Source: Diphasiastrum complanatum
Taxonomy: Eukaryota; Streptophyta; Lycopodiopsida; Lycopodiales; Lycopodiaceae
Direction: 5' to 3'
DNA: 64,000 nucleotides
Assembly: GCA_029204225.1 (NCBI GenBank)
Contig: CM055099.1
Coordinates: 58,996,982 to 59,060,981, forward strand
Below the pieces are notes generated by a model. The model was not told the DNA's origin. It worked only from the letters and a program-made list of their open reading frames with translations, and made no database searches. Shown here one piece after another: positions 44,861 through 55,599 of the stretch; position 1 is the stretch's first letter; each line of letters starts with the position of its first letter. Position numbers and translations under genes: made by a program.

Positions 44861-45817
44861 TTAACTACTTGCAGTATAGATTGATCTATGTAAGTCATTG
44901 TAAGAAAGTAAGGTGGAGAATATGTCCTTTTGATATGTCATGTGGGAGCTTTCCCCACTATCAATCCACCAAGAATCATTGGTGTTGCTCTTGGATGATG
45001 GTGGTTTGTTGGAAACCATCAAGGATGACTCTTCATCCTCCTCTTCCTCCTGGTGTGCAATGTTGCTTTGTTTGCTCTCTTGTGTCTTCTTCTTCTTGAG
45101 ACATTCTGATGCAAAATGTCCTTTCTTTTCACAGAAAAAACATTTGTACTTGGACTTGTCTTTGATCTTGCCCTTTGGGCTTGAAGCCTCATCCTCCTCC
45201 TTGGTCTCCTTGAAGTGCTTCTTCTTGCCATTGGTCTTCTTCTTGCTTCTGAATGAGAAATTAGCTTTCTCATCACCATCTTGCAGAGAAATAGCATTCA
45301 TTCTTGCATTGGTATGCAACATCCTACACTCTTCAGCTACTAATACACTGTGTAGCTTTTCTATAGTAGGCAAAGTGTCTTGGATTGCAAAGCTTTGGAC
45401 CAAATTTGTAAAGCTACCCCCTAGACCATTTAGGACAATCTGAACAAGCTCACTATCTTGAATCTTCTCTCCAATGGAAGCTAACTCCCTATTAAGAGAC
45501 TTGATTCTTACCACATAATCTTGTGCACTCTCATCACTCCTCTTCATGCTTTGTAGAATCTGATTCCTAAGCATGAGAACCCTCGAAGTGTTACTAGACT
45601 CATAGATAGATTTTAAAGATTCCCAAGCCTCTTTAGCACTCTTACATGATGATACTTCCCTTAAAAGATCATTGCTTACATTCATCATAATACAGTGAAG
45701 TGCAAGCCTAGACCCCTTCTTGTATCTCACTAATTCCTGTGCACGTAGAGGTTCATCTTCATCATCTATTAGAAACTCATAAAGATCCTGGAGCACCACT
45801 AGTGATTCCATCCTCAC
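44861..45817 (-). CDS. gag: Copia gag and protease start
   Basis: 318 codons from ATG at 45817. A UBN2-type gag domain covers roughly residues 20-150 (CKSAKEAWESLKSIYESS, DYVVRIKSLNRELASIGEKI), a lysine-rich linker follows, then the zinc knuckle CFFCEKKGHFASEC and the protease string WWIDSGESSHMT. The usual DSGA is DSGE here, which may affect the protease. The TAA at 44861 splits the protease from pol; the same frame continues (ECKISGIGTIPLYVGS). Confidence 0.88.
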   Translation of the reverse strand: MRMESLVVLQDLYEFLIDDEDEPLRAQELVRYKKGSRLALHCIMMNVSNDLLREVSSCKSAKEAWESLKSIYESSNTSRVLMLRNQILQSMKRSDESAQDYVVRIKSLNRELASIGEKIQDSELVQIVLNGLGGSFTNLVQSFAIQDTLPTIEKLHSVLVAEECRMLHTNARMNAISLQDGDEKANFSFRSKKKTNGKKKHFKETKEEDEASSPKGKIKDKSKYKCFFCEKKGHFASECLKKKKTQESKQSNIAHQEEEEDEESSLMVSNKPPSSKSNTNDSWWIDSGESSHMTYQKDIFSTLLSYNDLHRSIYTASS

Positions 45818-46507
45818 TTTCCAAATAGCATAATTGGTAGAACTAACCTCTCACTAGCTTCTAGAAGGTAGGCTCCCACTGATCCCATCTTACTAGCAAG
45901 ATTCTACACACAAGATATAGATTTGTTTGTACTTGAAACTCACAAAGGTTTCTAACTTGTAGTGTTTCACTCAAATGTTGACTTCTAATCCAACAAATGG
46001 ATTTGTAATCACAGTTCTATCACTCCCTCACAAGCTGGAATGAAGATAAGATGAGATGAAAACTACACTCAAGCAAATCTTGCCAACCTTGGCTATTCTT
46101 GGACAAAAACTGACTTTATCTCTCTCATTCACTTTGATGTACTTTCAAGACCTAGTTTCCACTTTAAGAAGGTATGAAATCAGCCTAGATTAATTGGTTT
46201 TCATGAAACAAATTCAAAACTAATCAATGGCAAGTGATCTTGGTAGCTTATCCTAGGATTTGCACCAAAAATTACATCAAACTGACACCAGATGAATTTT
46301 CTATGATCCAATGAATATGGGTTATTAAATGCTGGTTCAGAGATGCCCACATGTGTGAATAGTACAGATTTTGATCCTGAAAAAGTTTGGGATCAAATCC
46401 CCTCACCAAAACCTGGATACTAGCTCGCCCTTCCAATACTAGCTTTTTGCATGAAACCCTGCTAAAACTGGATTAGATTCAGACACAGATCAATGGCCTT
46501 GTACTTG
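45818..46507 (-). other. Copia leader
   Basis: Untranslated region between primer site and gag, about 690 bases. No conserved frame or repeat beyond AT-rich sequence. Confidence 0.7.
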
Positions 46508-46519
46508 GCTCTGATACCA
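46508..46519 (-). other. Primer-binding site, Copia
   Basis: Minus-strand TGGTATCAGAGC directly abutting the 5' LTR at 46520; initiator tRNA-Met type. Confidence 0.9.
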
Positions 46520-47171
46520 TGTGAAAAGTACAGTACTAAGGACCATAAATGGATCTTTGAATGATCCACAAGGTGATTGTATGCTTGTTAAACAATCTAT
46601 TAGAAACTAGTCATCAGAAAACAAGATCTAGTTTAGTAGCTTGATAGGAAACAAGTAGAGACAATCAAAGCATTGATTAATTAGTATAATCCAACTCCAC
46701 ACGTGTGGAAATAAGGCTGTAGTACGGCCTGTAGACAGTGTTCACAAAGTGCCAAAGCTGGGTTTCATTGGGAAAATAGAGTAATCACCATACAATGAGA
46801 GGAAACTCGAGTTTCTCCTTGAGGCTCCAAAAAGTTTCTATCTTCTCACTATGGAGAATGGGAATACATAGTAAAACACACTTCCTTTGCAAAGTTAGGT
46901 GAAAATCCAGCATGTAATAAGGAAGTAGACTCCATTTTCTTGCCGTAATGTGAAAACCCTAGCCTAGATCCAAGAGTCATGCTTGGTAGGTGCATGGTAG
47001 GTACAAATCTCATCATAAATCATGGTCTAGATCACTACCAAATAGACACAACCACTCCTCTTGACTCATGGTAACCTACTTTAGGTGTGTATGTACAAGT
47101 GGCACTTTGGCCATTGACAAAATGTACAATATTCTACATGGCTAGATTTGCCAATGTGGCAATTTTTCACA
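46520..47171 (-). repeat. Copia 5' LTR
   Basis: 652 bases, same ends as the 3' copy. Flanked by CCTGC on the right. Confidence 0.9.
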
Positions 47172-47415
47172 CCTGCAAGGCGCGCATAGCTGTCACTGCA
47201 AAACGAACATCCAGCCCAAGTGACAGAGTGACATTTCGTAGAGATCGGCCGAAAGGAGCTCTAGGGATCAACAATTCAGTTGATCTCTGGAGTTTTCTTA
47301 TCTCCCTCAGCCAGACCTGCTTCCTGCCATGCCTAAGGCCAGTACTAGGGGGAACACGTGAATGGGATGGCTGTACAGTGGTTATGGCACGAGCAATGGA
47401 TTTGGTCCTGGACAT
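47172..47415 (-). pseudogene. Histone H3-like gene, N-terminal half
   Basis: Minus strand, ATG at 47413-47415. The tail starts SRTKSIARAITT, clearly related to the H3 start ARTKQTARKST; Lys4 is kept but the Lys9 and Ser10 positions are Ala and Ile. The tail is about 10-12 residues shorter than in canonical H3. The fold then follows: REIRKLQRSTELLI (alpha-N), PFGRSLRNV (alpha-1), a loop of canonical length, and the start of alpha-2 (AMRALQ). The Copia element begins right after ALQ; the other half is at 40965-41223. No loop-1 insertion is present, which argues against a typical CENH3. I read it as a divergent H3 variant, now a pseudogene. The in-frame upstream Met is in a pyrimidine-rich stretch and is less likely to be the start. 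Confidence 0.78.
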
Positions 47416-48094
47416 CACACTCAGAGAAAGAAAATAAACCAAAAAAAGTTTGAACAAAAGAAAAGTGGATGAAAACAAAAAAATTTGCGATGAAAGGGCA
47501 CTAGAGATAGATACAAGAACTGAATATTGGTTTCGAGCGCAAAATCTACAGAGATTATTTTATGAAACAAAATGTGCGCTCGAAAGCCATATTGGAATAC
47601 CAGTGGTATCGAACTCGAGCGCACTGTGAGAGGGCAGAAGCTAGAACGGTGAAAGAGCGCGCTTGAGAGCGTTATTGGGAGCTAAAAGTAAAAATTTTGC
47701 GGAAAAAAATGAAATTTTTGAGGACTTATATATACAAAATTTTCACACGTGTGAAAAGACGACGAGAACACATGTCGATAGATTATTAGCCAACGTGGAC
47801 TGTCCGTACTGACAATGATGACCCTTTTATTAGGCCACGTGGGCTGAGACACATGTGATAATGCGCTCTTGACGCGTGTCATTCTTGCACGTGACAGATG
47901 TCAAATCAATCATTCTAGGTACGGCGCATTTATTTTGACCAATCACAAGTCGACACGTGTTTCCTCGCCGCTAATCCACACGTGCAATTTTTTTTTATAA
48001 ATAGGTCTTCTTTGGCTCAGATTTTCACGCAAATTTACGACTGCTTTACCAGATTTCAATTTCAAGCGCGTCGCTTGCTCTCATTACCCATTCG
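47416..48094. promoter_or_regulatory. Divergent promoter region between the H3-like gene and a plus-strand gene
   Basis: A minus TATA-like box (TATATATAA, 47726-47734) lies about 310 bases before the H3 ATG. A plus TATA box (TATAAATAG, 47996-48004) precedes the plus gene. Between them are at least six ACGTG cores, including a perfect 18-base palindrome TTTTCACACGTGTGAAAA (47740-47757), CCACGTGGG near 47835, GCACGTGAC near 47888, and ACACGTG near 47955 and 47980. A CCAAT box is near 47938. G-box or ABRE-type bZIP/bHLH control is likely from the motifs; this is inference. Confidence 0.55.
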
Positions 48095-48288
48095 TTGACT
48101 ATTTTGTGTCTGGATCCGTTACTACATCATCTCGTTCGAGCGCACGTTACCTTGTCGTGCTTGCCTGATCTGGGTTTTGGCCTGAGAGCGATATTTAAAA
48201 CATTAGTTCTGTTGTTTTTGTTTAATATGTCTAATTTTGAATCTAGTTTGCTTTCTTTTTTTCATGAATTTTTGGTATTACTGATAGG

Positions 48289-49742
48289 TTGGAGTACTTC
48301 AAATCTCTTTTTTCTCCTTTTCTTTTTATTCTACCTTCTATAACTGAGAGCCCTGGTGTGGAGACATTTTCTGAGATATATCTCAGATATAAGTCCCTGC
48401 TCAGTACTCTCTTATTCAGATCTCAGAATAAGGACATGATTCATTATCAGGACCTGGTGGCACTCGACAAGCATATCTATAAAGCTAAGCTTGACATAAT
48501 GTTTACCAAGTTCCATAATGATTTCAAATCTGTAGATGAGTGTCCAATTCATAATAAAAAATGTAGATTTGTTGATTTCCAATCTGCTTTTGTTTTTTTT
48601 TCTTTTGTTAAATATTTTTGACGATTCGGAGGCTGTTCCCTCCACTTATGAAGCAACTTCTTCTAGTGGTACAAAGTCTGAAAAGTCAGAGATTGTAGAT
48701 ACTTTTTTTATTGATACGAGTGTTAGTTTAGATGATTGTTCTGATTTTGATCCTGCTCAAAATAGGGCTACGTTTATAGGCCCTAGAACCCCACTACCCT
48801 TTTCTCCTTCTGATAAATCTTTGATCACTTTGCCTACTTATAATATAGATAATAATTCCTTTTCGACAATATCGGATATATTGGATCTTTTTTACTTCAC
48901 TAAAGCTGAGACTCTTTGCATTTTGAACAAAGAGCTAGATGAATTTTCGGATATAATTGATTTTGATGTTGATGATCTTCTCCCTGGTGTTGACGATGTA
49001 TATAATGATAAGTTTTATTCAGGGAAAGATTGCTTGAAAATGGTTGTGGAGGAAATGCGCAACAAAGAAGATGATCTACCTTTTGAGGAGGAGTTTCTTA
49101 GAATCCAAAGTCAACTTGGTTTTCCACAGCCAACTGTCTATTCACCAACAATATTAACATCGAAAGGTGGACATAATATTGATGGAGAGACAACAATCAG
49201 TGAAGACAAAGCCGAATGCGTAAGTTTTTGTATCTTATCAAGTACTAGTAGATTGGTTATGTCAGTTTATATACTGGAGCTTACTTTGTTTTTTATCATT
49301 TCAGGAAACAATTTTTCTTGATGATTTCGCAATTCGTCGAGGAGGGCAAAGATCTTCTGCTGGAGAATTTTCAAGAGATCATGCACTGGGGCACTATCTG
49401 AAGTCCTTCAAGAATAATGAGATAAGTGTTGCCCATTCAAAGTTTCAACAACATGGTGAAACTATGATTATGACAATCAAGGCAATGTCTCATTTTCTTG
49501 GAGGGCATAATTTCAATAAGGTGCATAAAATAATTTTTGTAAAAAAAACTATTGCGGTTAAAATTTTAGGATATGGACCAGTGAATTCCATGCTCAGATC
49601 ATCTCATTTTGCAGTCTATGCTGCTTACGTTGATCTGAGTAAGCATGAAAACTATGAGCTATTGGATCCATACGGAAGAAGAAAATTGTTGCATGATTCT
49701 AAGTTGCAACTTTCATTGGAAAAAATATCGGAAGCAGATTAG
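48289..49742 (+). CDS. Unidentified spliced gene, three visible exons
   Basis: Exons (approximate starts): 48289-48531, 48632-49218, 49305-49742. Intron 48532-48631 (GT-AG) and intron 49219-49304 (GTAAGT...TTATCATTTCAG) both join in phase 0, which strongly supports a real gene. The protein has an acidic, Ser-rich middle (SEIVDTFFIDTSVSLDDCSD; DFDVDDLLPGVDDVYNDKFY) and a C-terminal part with TIKAMSHFLGGHNF and AYVDLSKHENYELLDPYGRR before the stop at 49740-49742. I do not recognise a domain. The first ATG could be at 48227 (MSNFESSLLS) with a further intron before 48350. TATA box at 47996. It could be a host gene or a cargo gene of an unrecognised element. Confidence 0.5.
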
Positions 49743-50880
49743 ATACTGCTGAATTGTACTTTGTAAATATTTTTATTTAATATACAAAATTTTATTGTGT
49801 GTCTATAGCCTACTAGCTTGTATAAATTTGCATGCTTTTTGAAATTTTTTATAATCTGTCGATTTTGTATTATGACAAATTTGGATTCTTCTGTAAAACC
49901 ATTGGAAAAGTTGCAGTATATAGCTATTTTTTGTGCTAGTCCCGCCATGTTGTGTACTTTTATGAAATGCCGCTCTTGCTTGCCAATGAGATTTTTCCAT
50001 TCCTTGCGATGACCATATGCTAAGACTTCCACTATTTCTTGCAAAGAATGTCGAATGATGTCGTAATATGTGCTGCATGTCATAAAAACATAATCTAGAT
50101 CAGTACCAAAAGTATCTAATTTAATTGCACATATTTCTCTATCGTAGTGTAAAATCAAAATCTTACCATATAATGTGTTATATGATTAACACCCCATGTC
50201 ATTTGAACTGCATACACAAATTCATTGGTTGTTTTCTATATCATTGTACATCAGTATTTGAAAATTTATCTTTTCTCAAGTATTTCACCATGTTGTCTGA
50301 CGTTTTCCAAACTTTTACTTTGTGTATATGAGAAGAACCTTCTTCTTCGAAATATTGAGTTGCTGCAATAATTTCTTTCCAAACCGTGTATTGAACTTTA
50401 GATTGTTCTAATAAAAATCTTTGAGCTTTAGATCCTCCAATGCTCGGCTTGCATGGAATATTTTCTGTTTTACCTGATAGCTTGTCATCTTTTTTTATTT
50501 TAACGTGGCCTTTATGTAAGCCTGCTTTAGACAACACATCCTCTAATCTGGAAATAGCTTCCTTCACAGAGGCCTCTGACTCGGAATTCCATACAAACAA
50601 GATGTGAAGATATATAATTTTTTCTATAATATGCACCTCGGCATGCAATGTACAGATATGAACATTTCCTAGAGAAATCGGTAGTACAGGTTTCCAATTA
50701 GGATCTTCTCGATCTCTTGATATTCCTGTACTCCTTGTCATGTCTTTTGCTGTTTTCATGCAGTACAAACAAGGGTGTTTAGAGTTAGCGCCATGAGATA
50801 CATTGAACATACATTTCTATGTCTTCAGATCTCCTGCTAAATGCCATTCAATGTTGAAAGTGTGAGTAGAACTCCCTCCA
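49739..50880 (-). pseudogene. Decayed ORF with CxxC motif, perhaps transposon-derived
   Basis: The best frame (50241-50810) starts MFNVSHGANSKHPCLYCMK and includes NVHICTLHAEVHIIEKIIYLH. The same frame extends upstream as GDLKT, then TAG, then KC, so an internal stop precedes the Met. Downstream, after a stop, YAVQMTWGVNHITHYM is readable and then a second frame at 49739-50158. The GDLK...KHPCLYC arrangement is reminiscent of repetitive, transposon-linked proteins known from several genomes, but I cannot name a family. It converges with the plus-strand gene that ends at 49742. Confidence 0.3.
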
Positions 50881-50952
50881 TGTGATTTTTTATGGTGGTA
50901 GAATGTGATGTTCTATTAAATATCCATGAGAGAATGTCATGGTCTTCTAGAG

Positions 50953-51242
50953 GAGCTCACATAAAGCAAAAGAGCTCACAAAGCAAAAGCATCTTTATTA
51001 CAAAGAGACTGATACATATACAAGTAAAGGTCCCCTTTGCATGGGGACGCCATGTGGCATAGGCCTAATAAATGCATGAAATTCACTATTGGCCTCTACG
51101 TGGCATTTTAGCCTATATACTGGTAAACTCTTCTTATTGGCCTGGGACAAGCCTCCGAGCTGGCTTTTTAACTAAAGCCTACCAAACTAATATAGTACAT
51201 AACTGTAAACTACAATCACAGTTGAGCTTACTATTTCTAACT
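50953..51242 (-). repeat. Terminal direct repeat of a non-coding element (left copy)
   Basis: 290 bases closely matching 54181-54470 in the same orientation (GAGCTCACATAAAGCAAAAG to ATTTCTAACT). On its right a minus-strand AAGAGAGGGAG polypurine tract sits where a 3' LTR needs one. Confidence 0.75.
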
Positions 51243-54048
51243 CCCTCTCTTAAGCTCAAGTGTGGTTTAAGTATCAACCTAATTGTACACTTATTACAGT
51301 ATCACAGTTGAAGCTTTTATAAATAAGCCAGATCAAATCTAAGCTCAAATGTGATAAGAGTATCGGAATAAAAATGTGTAGCCATGTCCTGGAGTGTCCG
51401 TATAGATCATATGCAATTTTCCTGCTACTTGTACTTGACTCACACTCAAGTACATAGTCAAAGCACTTGACTCACAAAGTATCAACCTCTCAACAAGAGT
51501 CTGCCACACTCTGAACTTGACTTGTTCACCATCCAACTTGAAACACAAGTGGACCACATGAGACACAAGACTCACACCGAGGAAACCTCACTGCCACCAT
51601 GAGATCATCATCCTCCATCTTACTAGGCTGACATTTTATCAGACGCTTACAAGACAAACTCATAACGTTGATAACAATGAGCGACTGTGGCTCAACCTGA
51701 GGAAATCTTACTGCCACTAAGATTATACCCTCACCAGAAAATCAGCTAGTAGACATATTAACAAGTCACTGAGCATCAAATGAGTACTTTGTTTTTCTTT
51801 CAGTAGCGAATGCATAACCAATCAAACTCCAACTCTGATCTATGTCTAGTCACAAAGACTCTCATGACAAAGTCACATGCCAGCAATCACATTCATGCAA
51901 CCAACACAAATGACAAACATATCATCTGATGATCACTGCCTGCTGAGGAAAATATCCTCCTGTACCATACACCTTTGCCATAGGTAGATCCACTGCTACA
52001 ACAACCATGCATCCAAAGCTCCATGCATCTATCCTGAGATGTCCTCGAATGCACCATGTACCTCCCAAAGATACATCCCTGTCCAAGTGTCCTATCCAAC
52101 CATCCATTCCACTTTGCCTTGCCTTGCCAAGCTATCATTCATCCTTCATGCACCAAGCATACAAGTCTACCAAGGACTCTGATGAATCTCCTACATTTCA
52201 TGAGCTTTCTCCTGTAGGTTACACACTTTGACAAGCATCCACAAAAAATATGGATCACATATCAACTTGGACTACTCATTCATGCTTTTTATTTACCCAA
52301 AAAAATACAAGAGTTTCACGATGCCTCATTGCAAGTTTTCTGCATCTCCTAGCTTTCTCCAATGCAATTCTGCCCTTCACTGCTCTAACTCACAATGCAC
52401 TGAGATTAAGCTCATCAAGACCACTTGCGAACAACTTTAGAGCTTCTTGGCTATAGGCACACGCCTTTTTTCCTAGACTGCCCTACAGACTTTTAGCCAA
52501 AAATTGGGCTTAGTTTGGCACACAGGTCACCAAATAGCAAAACTGTACCTCATTGGGTCACTTATCTCCTGCTCCATCGAATGGTGTCAAGAACGCATCA
52601 AAATGCATTTCTCCCTTGACAATGTCGTCGCTCTGTCCGTCAACTATGTGCACGCTTTTACAGGCTCCAAAATGGCCCTTATTTGACCCCAAAAGCCCTC
52701 CTCTAGCCAAAGTTAGGCCCTTCCAAAGTGGCCTTAGAGAATGAGTTCAAAAAATAAACTATTTCTTCATCTCGAAGAGCTCCTGCCCTTCAATGCCAAA
52801 TTCACCAATCGGGCCCCTTCAACGGCTTTCAAAATGAAAATTTTTAATGAAGTTGCTTGGCAAAATGCCCTTCAATTGCCTTTAGGCCCATTTCACTCTC
52901 CATCCAACCGTGTCCTCCAATCTAACGATCTGCGTCGTTTCAAGAGGTCTTGATCCTGGCCGTCGATCTGAATGGGCCAAGATCCGACGATTTCCCAGCC
53001 TTTTCACGCACTGAGTATGACACATCTGGCCATGGACCACCTCTAGCCTCTAGAGCCCTTTGCTGGTTGGGCGCGCGCGAGCTACCGCAGGCTCCTCCTC
53101 TGTTCTCCTTCCATAAACAAGCTATGGTTTCTTTTCCTTTGCTATGGTTGCATCTGATCAGAGCATCCAAGCTCCTCCCAAAGTCTGCGGCCATATACGG
53201 CCTTCAAGCATCTATTGTTTCTCCCCAGGGCGCCCAGCTGTATAAGCTTACACCTCCAAAAAAGACTTAAAATGATGAAAGATCAGAGGTTTTTCCTCCC
53301 TAGAACCCTGACTCTCAAAAACCTTCATAGCAAGAGAATTGAATTGCTCTCTGATGAAAGCATGGCTGTCCACGACCTCCTAGCAGTTGAGTCGCGCTGC
53401 CAGGGCACCCACATGAAGCCTCTTACAGCTCAAAATTTGGTTCTGTATGAAGAAAGATCCAACATTTTCTTCTTATCAACCCTAGCTGTCCATGAGAATG
53501 CTCAGAGAATTGCCAATTACTTCTCCACCCTTCCATGGCTGAGCATGGCTTCTTGCGGTCATCACCTAGCTGCTCTAGCGCCCTATTGTATCTTCTTACA
53601 GTAGCAAAACAGCTTCCTACAGAGAAAGATCCAAACTTTTTGCTCTGTAAACCCCGGTCTGCAAAGACTAAGCTTTGTTGCATATCTTTGGGACTGCCTT
53701 TCGATCAATTCCAGAGAATTGAATCTCCACAGCTACCCTGGCTGTCCAGCAACCTGTCCCAATCCTTGTTTGCAACAAACCGCTCCACAATTCACTGAGA
53801 ATTGCCTCCGTTATGAGCACTTTTTTTTTGTCAGTTGCCTCATAGCCTGCTTGCTATGAAATTTTCTTTTACTTTGATTCTACAAATTGGCTTCGTATGC
53901 ACTGAATCAAAGGGCTTTGCGTCACCGATCACCCCGGACCATCTTGTACCCCGTACGACGTCCTTATCGTTGCTCGGTTCTGATGCTACGGTCGATGGAA
54001 TCACTCTTCCAAGAGCTTCGATCATGCACATTCCTCTACAGCCTTTGG
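51243..54048 (-). mobile_element. Internal region of a non-autonomous LTR element
   Basis: 2.8 kb between the direct repeats. No gag, protease, reverse transcriptase or integrase string is seen; many short frames have no recognisable content. The stretch 52440-53800 is more GC-rich and unlike its surroundings and might be captured host sequence, but I cannot identify a source. The primer site at its right end puts the element on the minus strand. Confidence 0.55.
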
Positions 54049-54060
54049 GCTCTGATACCA
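54049..54060 (-). other. Primer-binding site of the non-coding LTR element
   Basis: Minus-strand TGGTATCAGAGC. It lies 120 bases from the start of the shared 290-base repeat, so either the LTR extends to 54061 and the left copy lost its end, or the spacing is unusual. Confidence 0.75.
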
Positions 54061-54470
54061 AGTTAACATTCTATGCGAAAATTCTGATATAGTGAAGAGT
54101 GCAGATTAAAGATGCAATCACTGACTGATTGCCAACCATTGAAACCATGAACAGCATCCACAAGTAACAGAGTGATGGAAGAGCTCACATAAAGCAAAAG
54201 AGCTCACAAAGCAAAAGCATCTTTATTACAAAGAAACTGATACATATACAAGTAAAGGTTCATTTTGCATGGGGACGGCAGGTGGCATAGACCTAATAAA
54301 TGCATGAGATTCACTATTGGCCTCTACGTGGCATTTTAGCCTATATACAGGTAAACTCCCGTTATTGGCCCGAGACAAGCCCCCGGGCTGGCTTTTTAAC
54401 TAAAGCCTACCAAACTAAAACAATACATAACCGTAAACTACCATCACAGTTGAGCTTACTATTTCTAACT
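54061..54470 (-). repeat. 5' LTR of the non-coding element (right copy)
   Basis: The part 54181-54470 matches the left repeat; 54061-54180 has no match there. The LTR ends are not a clear TG...CA pair (minus start near GTTAGAAATAG, end near GTTAACT). Confidence 0.6.
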
Positions 54471-55599
54471 CTTTCCCCGATAGAATGGCCTCGGAAAGTG
54501 ACCTTCTGCCCAACCCCCCCAAAAAAAAAGAAAAGAAAAGAAGAGGAAGAAGCAGCCCTAAGCCGAGTCTATTTTATATAACAATTTATGATTTATTATA
54601 TCAATGAGCAATATCAACAAAGGGTGAAACAGGAAATGCAAATGTAGGTTAAATCGTAGATTGTCACTATGTGGCACCATCTCTATGTAAGGTACCAGTT
54701 GAGAGGTGGACAACTCGGTGGTGTGTCGAGCCTCAATAGAGCCAACCCCCGGCCAGCTGCTTCCCATTGCCATTCACCTCTCAATGAAGAATGAATTATT
54801 AATCACTTCACTTAGAGTTTGGGACAAGAGTAGTTATTATGTTATTATCAACTGTTTTATACAGTTGTAAAAAAATATAACTTCTAGTAGTCTCCATGTG
54901 GCAATAAATTAGTGGTCAACATCTAAAATTCAATACCACTTTGCAACTGCTAACATAAAAAAGAAAAGGTTTGCTTTCTTAAGGTTGGGGAGCTACATTC
55001 CCAAGCAAATCAAAACTAATTAGTATTTAATAATGTGCATTAAGAATTGAGGCATGGCTGTACTTAAGAATTGAGTACGTTAGGACCTAGGCACCGACGT
55101 CTAAGTATATACCATGAGTCGCTATAGGCAGGCTATTACCTAAAACCAAAAACTCAAGAGCAAAAAGGAGAATTTCATTGGAAAAAAAGGACCTGCTGAC
55201 AAAAATAATGTCCATTATGAAGTCATCAGAAACCGTCAAATTTGAATTTTGGCACATTATAATGTGACTCCTGTCAGAAATCTGCCCCTTGCAAAAACAA
55301 ATCATCAATGTTTCCCAGCTTTGTATAAATCTGGGAGACACGAGGAAAGTTTCAGAAAACTTCGACTTCCAAGAAGCACATTATAGAGTGATCAATCAGC
55401 TGCCCAGTTATGCCTTCCAACTCAGGATGATCATGGATTCACGAATATCAGATCATCCTGAGTTCTGCGCAGTTATACAGTTTCAGCTGGCCAGTGCTTA
55501 TACCGTCAACTATTTTTTACCATGGAATATCAGTACTCAGGATGAGAAACGGATTCACTGCTAGATTGAAGTAGCCTTGCCCTCAAGAGCATCAACGGT
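54471..55599. other. Intergenic, 3' side of the MAKR-like gene
   Basis: No coding sequence supported. It likely includes the 3' untranslated region of the minus gene that ends at 55600. Short purine-rich tract near 54520-54550. Confidence 0.5.

Larger units (their letters stand above)
41219..47176 (-). mobile_element. Nearly intact Copia element inserted in the H3-like gene
   Basis: LTRs at 41224-41914 (3') and 46520-47171 (5'), minus orientation, flanked by CCTAC (41219-41223) and CCTGC (47172-47176), a 5-base duplication with one transition. The LTR length difference of 39 bases equals three indels (16, 22 and 1). By eye they differ at about 13 substitutions, all transitions. Gag-pol is one frame with only two internal stops. 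This is the youngest-looking autonomous-type element in the window. Confidence 0.92.

Noticed and set aside
47172-47415. Calling the histone a centromeric CENH3
   Set aside because: Loop 1 has canonical H3 length and the tail resembles H3 start residues. The divergence alone does not establish a centromeric role.
49522-49570. A third short intron in the plus-strand unknown gene
   Set aside because: GT...AG ends are present, but removing the 49 bases breaks the frame at once while reading through keeps it open to 49742.
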